From the NCBI GenBank assembly GCA_040005265.1, contig JBDTZF010000004.1, forward strand, positions 1 through 53,626: DNA of 53,626 bases. Direction: 5' to 3'. This DNA is from JBDTZF01 sp040005265. Lineage in GTDB: Bacteria; Verrucomicrobiota; Verrucomicrobiia; Chthoniobacterales; UBA10450. Of this stretch, positions 48,216 to 53,626 are shown in pieces (within the stretch, counting starts at the first letter, position 1; every line of letters starts with the position of its first letter). The notes under the pieces were generated by a model, which was given only the letters and a program-made list of their open reading frames with translations, ran no database searches and was not told the DNA's origin. The position numbers and the translations under genes are program-made.

Positions 48216-49997
48216 TTATCTCTTCTTTCGCGGTGTCGGGGTGGGATGGGCTGAAAAGATCTTTTTCAGGCTGTTCCCGAGTTTGCCGAACCCGGTCGGA
48301 GTTGGGGTTGGCTTTGGTCCCGAATGGCCAGTGGAGCGAAGTTGAAAAGCGACCGCAGCTTCCCTGGCGTTTTCGATGGTGACCGTTTTGGTTCGCTTGG
48401 GAAAATCGGGGTGACGCGCGACCAATTCCTGTTTTCCGAGCGGAAGATCGACAGTGACGGGAGTGTGGCCGACGGAGTGGTCGCGATAGAAAATCTCGGT
48501 CCCGTCCGGGTTGCTGGTGATCGTGGCGGTGCCGTGCGGGAATGTGTAATCCACTGGAAGGATTTCGTTGGAATCCAGTGAGACTTCAGTGCGATCATCC
48601 GGCCAGCCTTCGTTGTGAAAGAAAATGGTGTAGCGGCCCGGCGAAAGATTTTCTATCGATTCGGGCGCGGTGCCACTGCGAATCGGCGGAGCTGTTGGCT
48701 TAACTTTTCCGGCGATGACACCCTGATAAATTGAGTAAGTCGCGCCGGCCGGAGTCGTGGTCAGTTCCAGCGCCGCATTGTGCGCGGTTACCTTTCGGGT
48801 CGGCGCGGCGGCCGCTGATCGCACTTGCGTTGCGGAGGCCAGTTTAGTGGGTGGAGCGACGATGCTGTTGATCCCTATGGTCGGCCTGGTTTGAACTTCG
48901 GTTGCGTAGCCCAGAGCGGGTGGCGATTTGATCGCATCGCTTGCAATTGCAGCTGACGGCGAGCGATGGAGCATGAAACCAATGGCGAGACCGACGAGCA
49001 CAGCCAGGCCGGCGCCGGCCACGGCGATCACGTTCTTCGGCATCGCCGAAAATAATTTTACCAGCGTCGGCTCTTTCCCGGACTCGGAGACGCGGAGCGT
49101 TCCACCACCAAGCTGAAGTCGCTGCGCAATGGCGGCTGCGCTGGGTGGGCGGCGTTCGGGATTTTTAGCCAAACATGCGGCGATAGTTTCTTCCCAGTAT
49201 TTGGGAATCGGCTCACCGAAAATCTCGAACTTGGCGCGCCGCTGAGCAACGGTTGGCGCAGTGACATCGCGAACTTGCGACGAGACGTCACCGCCGTAAA
49301 AGGGCGGCTTGCTGGCAAGAAGCTCGAAGAGAGTTGCTCCAACCGAATAGATATCGTCGGAAGGCGATGGATCCGCGCCCATCATTTGTTGGGGGCTCAT
49401 GTAATTGAGCGTTCCGCTCGAAGTGCGCATGCTGATGCCTTTCATCGACTCGAGGAGAGTGCAGGCAATGCCGAAGTCGGCCACCTTCAACTCGGAGCGA
49501 CTGTTGACCATTAAGTTCGAAGGTTTGAGATCGCGATGAACCAGCCGCGCGGAATCGTGCGCGTAAGCCAGCGCATCGCATAACGACATCAGCCACGGAA
49601 CGAGCTCGCGCGCTTCGAAGCATTTCTTCGGTTTCTGCACCCGCAAATGGGAAAGCGTCGATCCGTCCACATATTCCATCGAGATCGCCGCGGCTTTTCC
49701 CTCTTCGATAAAATCAAAAATCCGAACAATATTCGGATGGGTGAGCATCAGGCTCTTGCGCGTTTCCCGTTTCAGGTCCTCATGGGCAGCCGGGTCGAAG
49801 CAAACGGCGTCCGGCACCAGTTTTAGCGCGACCAGACGATCGAGCCGTTCGTCCTGGGCGAGCCAGACTACTCCCATCCCGCCGCGCCCGAGGACTTTCT
49901 GGAGAGTGAAGCGATTAAAGAGCTGGGTCCCGCCCACGACACCCCGCATTGTCTGGTCGAGCTCGGCTTCTAGTTCGGGGAGGAAATTCCCTGGCAT
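48216..49997 (-). CDS. Membrane Ser/Thr protein kinase with PEGA-like domains
   Basis: A 593-residue Hanks-type kinase. The cytoplasmic kinase domain (~30-290) has GRGGMGVVW, catalytic Lys in VALKLV, HRDLKPSNLMV and the DFG in VADFGIA. A transmembrane helix (VIAVAGAGLAVLVGLAIGFM) lies near residue 325. Outside follow two PEGA-type beta repeats (LTTTPAGATYSIYQG; ITSNPDGTEIFYRD). A Pro/Lys tail ends it. It should sense something outside via PEGA and phosphorylate Ser/Thr inside. It is divergent from an FHA-cyclase gene 75 bases away. The start at 49997 (MPGNFLPE) is chosen. Confidence 0.93.
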   Translation of the reverse strand: MPGNFLPELEAELDQTMRGVVGGTQLFNRFTLQKVLGRGGMGVVWLAQDERLDRLVALKLVPDAVCFDPAAHEDLKRETRKSLMLTHPNIVRIFDFIEEGKAAAISMEYVDGSTLSHLRVQKPKKCFEARELVPWLMSLCDALAYAHDSARLVHRDLKPSNLMVNSRSELKVADFGIACTLLESMKGISMRTSSGTLNYMSPQQMMGADPSPSDDIYSVGATLFELLASKPPFYGGDVSSQVRDVTAPTVAQRRAKFEIFGEPIPKYWEETIAACLAKNPERRPPSAAAIAQRLQLGGGTLRVSESGKEPTLVKLFSAMPKNVIAVAGAGLAVLVGLAIGFMLHRSPSAAIASDAIKSPPALGYATEVQTRPTIGINSIVAPPTKLASATQVRSAAAAPTRKVTAHNAALELTTTPAGATYSIYQGVIAGKVKPTAPPIRSGTAPESIENLSPGRYTIFFHNEGWPDDRTEVSLDSNEILPVDYTFPHGTATITSNPDGTEIFYRDHSVGHTPVTVDLPLGKQELVARHPDFPKRTKTVTIENAREAAVAFQLRSTGHSGPKPTPTPTGFGKLGNSLKKIFSAHPTPTPRKKR

Positions 49998-50072
49998 ACT
50001 GAACGTATAAAAAAGCACGCGGCATGCCCTCGCCGGGGGCGGCTGGCATGCATTCGGCTTGATCGTTAACGA

Positions 50073-50939
50073 ATGACAACGCAGGCATTAGCGGCATGGC
50101 TCGACCTCGGGGGCCGGCGTTTTCCGCTACTGGGCAAGACTTTCTCCCTCGGTCGCGCGAACGGGAACAACATCGTCTTCGCATCGAACAAGGTTTCGCG
50201 GCGTCACGCGCTGGTGCATGCGCAGGGCGCCTCCGAGTTTTCACTTGTCGATCTTGGCAGCAGCAATGGCACTCATCTCAATGGGCGGCGGGTGATTGAG
50301 CCAGTGGTTTTGCATGATGGCGATGTCATCCAGATCGGCGAGCAGAGCCTGATTTTTCAAGTCGAGAATCAATCGAACGACGAAGACGAAATCTATGCAA
50401 CTCTGAGCCAGATGACGGTGCGCGACGTTAACGAGCTCACCTGTTGGTTTCTGGTTTTGGACATCGAAAATTTCATGGGTTTGACGAGCGAATTGCCGCC
50501 GGAAGATTTGGCCCGAATGGTGGGAGCGTGGCTGGATGAGTGCCGTCGCATCGTCGAGGAACAAAAAGGAAACGTGAGCAAATTTCTCGGCGACGGATTG
50601 CTGGTGTATTGGGATACGAGATTCTGCGAGACATCCAATGTTGCTGCCGCCATCAAGCTGTTGCGCGCGCGCCAATTGCAACACCACCCTCCTTTTCGTT
50701 GGGCGCTGCATTACGGGTCCGCGGTCTTCGGATCAACGGCCGCGCCGGGCGAAGTCAGCACTCTCGGGCACGATGTGAACTTCCTATTTCGGATCGAACG
50801 TGTCGCGGCCACGAACAAATTTTCCTCCATGTTAAGTGAATCGGCGCAATCCAACATGGGGCCTCTGCTCGAAACGAAAGCGCTCGGTTCGTTCATGATC
50901 AAAGGCGTGGATGGCGAGCATTCGCTCTTCGGTTGTTAG
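50073..50939 (+). CDS. FHA-domain class III nucleotide cyclase
   Basis: A 288-residue fusion. Residues ~10-100 are an FHA domain: SLGRANGNNIVFASNKVSRR with the phospho-binding Arg/Ser and VDLGSSNGTHLNGRR. Residues ~120-288 are a class III cyclase catalytic domain: first metal Asp in LVLDIENF, Lys and second metal Asp in VSKFLGDGLLVYW, and the Asn/Arg transition-state pair in GHDVNFLFRIE. It should make cAMP or cGMP. An FHA binds phospho-Thr, so output of the neighbouring Ser/Thr kinase may control it (inference). Confidence 0.9.
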   Translation: MTTQALAAWLDLGGRRFPLLGKTFSLGRANGNNIVFASNKVSRRHALVHAQGASEFSLVDLGSSNGTHLNGRRVIEPVVLHDGDVIQIGEQSLIFQVENQSNDEDEIYATLSQMTVRDVNELTCWFLVLDIENFMGLTSELPPEDLARMVGAWLDECRRIVEEQKGNVSKFLGDGLLVYWDTRFCETSNVAAAIKLLRARQLQHHPPFRWALHYGSAVFGSTAAPGEVSTLGHDVNFLFRIERVAATNKFSSMLSESAQSNMGPLLETKALGSFMIKGVDGEHSLFGC

Positions 50940-50951
50940 GCCCGGCGAAGT

Positions 50952-52112
50952 TCAGGCTCGAGCGGGAAGATCGATCCGAAACGTCGTGCCCTTGTCGCTG
51001 CTCGTGACAGAGATGGTGCCCTGATGCGCCTCCACGACAGCCTTGCTTATGGCGAGGCCGAGCCCGGTCCCGTTTGTCTTGCCCTGGGTAACAAACGGTT
51101 CAAAGATACGCGGCAGGAGATCGGGTGGAATACCATGCCCGGTGTCGGACACCTCGAAACGGACGCCGGTTTCGATCGGCTTGATGGTGAAGCGAAGTAT
51201 TCGAACAGGCGAGTGGGCGATTGCTTCCCGCGCGTTGCGTATCAAATTCCCGAAAACGCGCGCGAAGCGGTGCCGATCGACATGGAGCAACCCATCATAA
51301 AGCATGTCCACGCGGACCTCGGCAATGGGCCGGCACTTGGAGAAGTCGGATTCGAGAAGGCGCAGAAGCTCCGCGACACTGATCGAGCGAATGTTCAATT
51401 GCGTCTTGCCACGTGAGAAATCGAGCAGCTCGCGCGTCATCGCTTCCAAGGTGGCAACGGCATCGCTCATCAGGCCGGCCATTTTGTTAGTCAATTCGTC
51501 ATGGATCGTGGCTCGCATCACTTCGCAGGCTCCGCGGATGCACATGATGGGGTTATTCATGTCGTGCATGATGGAACTGATGGTGGTGCCCAGGAGTGAC
51601 AGCCGCTCGTTGCGCATCATTTCTTCGATGAAACGCTGGTTATTGTGCCGGAGCCGCTTCGCGCTGGTCTGGGTGAAATTGCTCAGCACTTCATGCGGCG
51701 CGAGGCGAAGCAATAAATCCCAGCTATCACGATCGATCCGCCCGAGAACGGTTTCCTCCATGGCGGCCGCCTGGGCCGATCGCTTCCCGCTATCGATCAA
51801 CGCCATTTCGCCAAAGAAATCGGGCGCCATCAAATAAGCGAGCGTCTCCTGCTGCCCGGCACGGCCACGCTTGGAAATTTTCACCGAGCCGCGGGCAATC
51901 AGGTAGAGCGAATCGCCCGGCTCATCTTCTTCGAAAAGAATTTGTCCGGAAACGCAGTGGATCACTTCGATCTTTTGCCGCAGGCGCGCATACGTTTCTT
52001 CATCGATTCCAGCCAGGAGGGTGCTGTTTAGGAAGAGATCGGTTGATGCCGAGGTTACCTGTGAAGGTGGCGGCCCCCCATTGTCGATCTGGATTACATT
52101 TTGCGGCTGCAT
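50952..52112 (-). CDS. Cyclic-nucleotide-binding sensor histidine kinase
   Basis: A 386-residue cytoplasmic kinase. Residues ~30-155 are a cNMP-binding domain (ILFEEDEPGDSLYLIARGSV; phosphate-binding FGEMALIDSGKRSAQA with the conserved Glu and Arg). Residues ~170-245 are a HisKA dimerisation domain with phospho-acceptor His in SIMHDMNNPIMCI. The rest is an HATPase: NLIRNAREAI, DTGHGIPP, GTGLGLAISKAV. No receiver adjoins it; the only response regulator in the window is at 937-2373. Its 3' end is 12 bases from that of the FHA-cyclase gene. Confidence 0.92.
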   Translation of the reverse strand: MQPQNVIQIDNGGPPPSQVTSASTDLFLNSTLLAGIDEETYARLRQKIEVIHCVSGQILFEEDEPGDSLYLIARGSVKISKRGRAGQQETLAYLMAPDFFGEMALIDSGKRSAQAAAMEETVLGRIDRDSWDLLLRLAPHEVLSNFTQTSAKRLRHNNQRFIEEMMRNERLSLLGTTISSIMHDMNNPIMCIRGACEVMRATIHDELTNKMAGLMSDAVATLEAMTRELLDFSRGKTQLNIRSISVAELLRLLESDFSKCRPIAEVRVDMLYDGLLHVDRHRFARVFGNLIRNAREAIAHSPVRILRFTIKPIETGVRFEVSDTGHGIPPDLLPRIFEPFVTQGKTNGTGLGLAISKAVVEAHQGTISVTSSDKGTTFRIDLPARA

Positions 52113-52123
52113 GAATCAGCCGC
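52103..52123. promoter_or_regulatory. Hairpin around the start codon of the cNMP-binding kinase
   Basis: A perfect 7-base stem GCGGCTG/CAGCCGC with a 7-base loop. The reverse-strand ATG of the histidine kinase (52112-52110) lies in the loop, so the structure could limit translation initiation. May be chance. Confidence 0.35.
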
Positions 52124-52227
52124 AGTCAGTGAATGCGGCGTGCCCGGTATTGGGAGCACCAAACATACCGCCGCGGGGGTGGTTTGGGGTCTACCGGCGA
52201 AGCGTTATGCGACCGAATGCGAAAAAC

Positions 52228-53238
52228 TCAGCGGGAATCCGGGTGGCGCAGATAGAGGGCCATGCCACCGACATCAATGATCGCGAAGTTAAGTGCGAGA
52301 TATTCCGCGCCGAGGAGCCCCGCGTTGGATTCGGCGGATTTTGAGAGCAGGACGTCGCCCGAAAGATTGGCCACAGAGACATCTGCTTTAGCAATCGTGA
52401 AGGTGCCGATCGTTAGTTCTTTCACGCCGCCGCTGCTGATCCGCTCGACGCTGCCTGTGCCGGTCTCAGCTCCGAGGCCAGTCGGGACAAAACCGACGCT
52501 CGCCAGATTTGCAATGCGTTTGTCTACTAGTGTCGTGGACGAGCCGGTATCGACGATGAAGTGCGTCGAATGCCCGTTGAGAGCGCCTTGCACGTCGAAA
52601 TGGTTGTTTGGGTTCAACCGCATCGGGACCCGGGTAAATCCTCTGCCGGTGAGAAATCCTGCCAGTTTCTGGCTGAGCGCCGCACTCGACCCGCTGGGAT
52701 TCACGTAAAGCATTTGCCGGGTGCAATCGATAATCATTCCAAACTTGCGCATCTCACGCGAGCCGAGAAGCCCATTGAGATGCGCCCTCAGGGCGGATGC
52801 CCTGATATTCGTTCCAGTTTCCGCAGCGCCAACGTCATTGTTCATGCCCGATTCGTCGGACAGGCCGACTGGCACATTGGTTAACGTGCAGTTGCCCATC
52901 GCGATGCTCTTCACCATGCTTACTCCGTACCGCTCCCACCGTGTGCCGAATGCGCCACCTACTGTGCTGCTGGTTTTTTCAACCTTCAGCCCAAATGTGC
53001 CCGCGCTATTCCTGTCGATGATCGTGATCGGCGCTCCGGTGTCGACCATCAGGACCGCCCGCCTGTTGTTAATGGTAGCCGGAAGCTGGAGATGATTGCC
53101 AAAACGCCGTTCGAGTTTGGCGCCCACCAGTCCCTGCGCCGCCAGAAAACTGCTCAGCGTTCCGCCGCCGGATTCGGCATTGCTGAATGATGACGCCAGC
53201 GCTGTGACTAACAATATCGCGGCGAGAAATCTTTTCAT
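52228..53238 (-). CDS. Retropepsin-like aspartyl protease, exported, two-lobed
   Basis: A 336-residue protein with signal peptide (FLAAILLVTALASSFSNA). Two lobes with D-T-G: VLMVDTGAPITIIDR near residue 65 and FIVDTGSSTTLVDKRI near residue 232, plus LNGLLGSREMRKFG and AGLLGAEYLALNFA (ψ-ψ-G). Same design as 13359-14456 but with DTG in both lobes. Likely periplasmic peptidase; natural substrate unknown. It is followed at its 5' side by priA, in the same direction. Confidence 0.85.
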   Translation of the reverse strand: MKRFLAAILLVTALASSFSNAESGGGTLSSFLAAQGLVGAKLERRFGNHLQLPATINNRRAVLMVDTGAPITIIDRNSAGTFGLKVEKTSSTVGGAFGTRWERYGVSMVKSIAMGNCTLTNVPVGLSDESGMNNDVGAAETGTNIRASALRAHLNGLLGSREMRKFGMIIDCTRQMLYVNPSGSSAALSQKLAGFLTGRGFTRVPMRLNPNNHFDVQGALNGHSTHFIVDTGSSTTLVDKRIANLASVGFVPTGLGAETGTGSVERISSGGVKELTIGTFTIAKADVSVANLSGDVLLSKSAESNAGLLGAEYLALNFAIIDVGGMALYLRHPDSR

Positions 53239-53276
53239 GATGACGTTCTATCAACCCGCGCGGTTAATGTAAATGA

Positions 53277-53626
53277 TCAGAGTAACTGGTAAGGATCGAC
53301 GTCGACGGCCGCGGTCACATCCTCGGGAAACGGAAGCTTGTCGAGGGTTTCGCGGACGAGCCGGCTCAAGCGCATGATGGCTTCGCCGCGAATCAAAATG
53401 TGAAAACGAAACTGGCCTTGCAGTTTTTCCAGGGGCGCGGGGCTCGGCTCCCCCAGAATGAACTCTTTCGGCAGCGCTTCCTTTAATCGGCGCTGAAGGG
53501 TTTCCGCGGAAAACTTTGCCCGCGCTTCGTGAGCTGAGCGGACCGCAATGAGTATCGCGTGCTTGAATGGGGGAAAATCGCAGCGCTCGCGAAACTCGAG
53601 CTCCTGCTGGAAGTAGCCGGCGAAAT
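53277..53626 (-). CDS. priA: Primosomal protein N' (PriA), C-terminal part
   Basis: The last 116 codons of PriA; the rest lies beyond the window end. Translation shows FRERCDFPPFKHAILIAVRS, the helicase-to-C-terminal junction, LGEPSPAPLEKLQGQFRFHI and the terminal VDVDPYQLL, all standard. PriA restarts stalled replication forks. The start lies outside the window. Confidence 0.9.
   Translation of the reverse strand, partial: FAGYFQQELEFRERCDFPPFKHAILIAVRSAHEARAKFSAETLQRRLKEALPKEFILGEPSPAPLEKLQGQFRFHILIRGEAIMRLSRLVRETLDKLPFPEDVTAAVDVDPYQLL

Overview
This 53.6 kb window is bacterial chromosome with about 58-60% G+C by eye, densely packed with core and accessory genes. The gene content suggests a soil-type Verrucomicrobiota member (Chthoniobacterales/Udaeobacter-like): paired TPM-domain proteins beside lemA, a DUF4912 protein, heptose adenylyltransferase (an LPS-type envelope), dockerin-tailed secreted proteins, retropepsin-like aspartyl proteases, and many families of short palindromic repeats at gene borders. 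This placement is inference; there is no 16S gene here.

Layout. 0-14.5 kb: a START-fold protein; an NtrC-type regulator with a GT39 membrane glycosyltransferase; glmM; scpB; a serine hydrolase; lemA with two TPM proteins; rpoA-rplQ; a phosphoesterase; a DEAD-box helicase; an aspartyl protease. 14.5-19.8 kb: a full branched-chain amino-acid ABC transporter (livKHMGF), with a four-helix-bundle (IVP) gene lodged between livG and livF and a livH without an ordinary start codon. 19.8-28.3 kb: DUF4912, lipid kinase, rfaE2, purN, then a reverse-strand run metF-TVP38-cdd-mnmG-plsY-gpsA. 28.7-34.0 kb: a forward run of DUF2064 transferase, Cys-rich epimerase, CBS-MgtE transporter, polyprenol-type GT2 and a membrane-fused sulfite-oxidase-like enzyme. 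34.0-38.9 kb: an Fpg-like glycosylase, trxB, GT4, GNAT and VOC dioxygenase.

38.9-47.5 kb is a PQQ island: a TIGR03866-like beta-propeller, two tandemly duplicated secreted PQQ-like propellers with dockerin tails, and convergent to them a complete pqqABCDE operon. The operon includes a 29-codon pqqA and a pqqB that seems to start at ATT. A tRNA-Thr(TGT) and a fragment of an autotransporter-type gene follow.

48.2-52.1 kb holds the most suggestive regulatory assembly: a PEGA-type Ser/Thr kinase, a divergent FHA-class III nucleotide cyclase, and a convergent cyclic-nucleotide-binding histidine kinase. Together they could form a phospho-Thr to cyclic nucleotide to His-kinase relay (inference). 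The window ends with a second aspartyl protease and the C-terminus of priA.

A recurring theme is that short inverted-repeat elements lie right against, or supply, start and stop codons (NtrC, TPM, the phosphoesterase, livH, GT2, sulfite oxidase, GT4, IVP). No transposase, prophage gene, CRISPR array or rRNA was seen.
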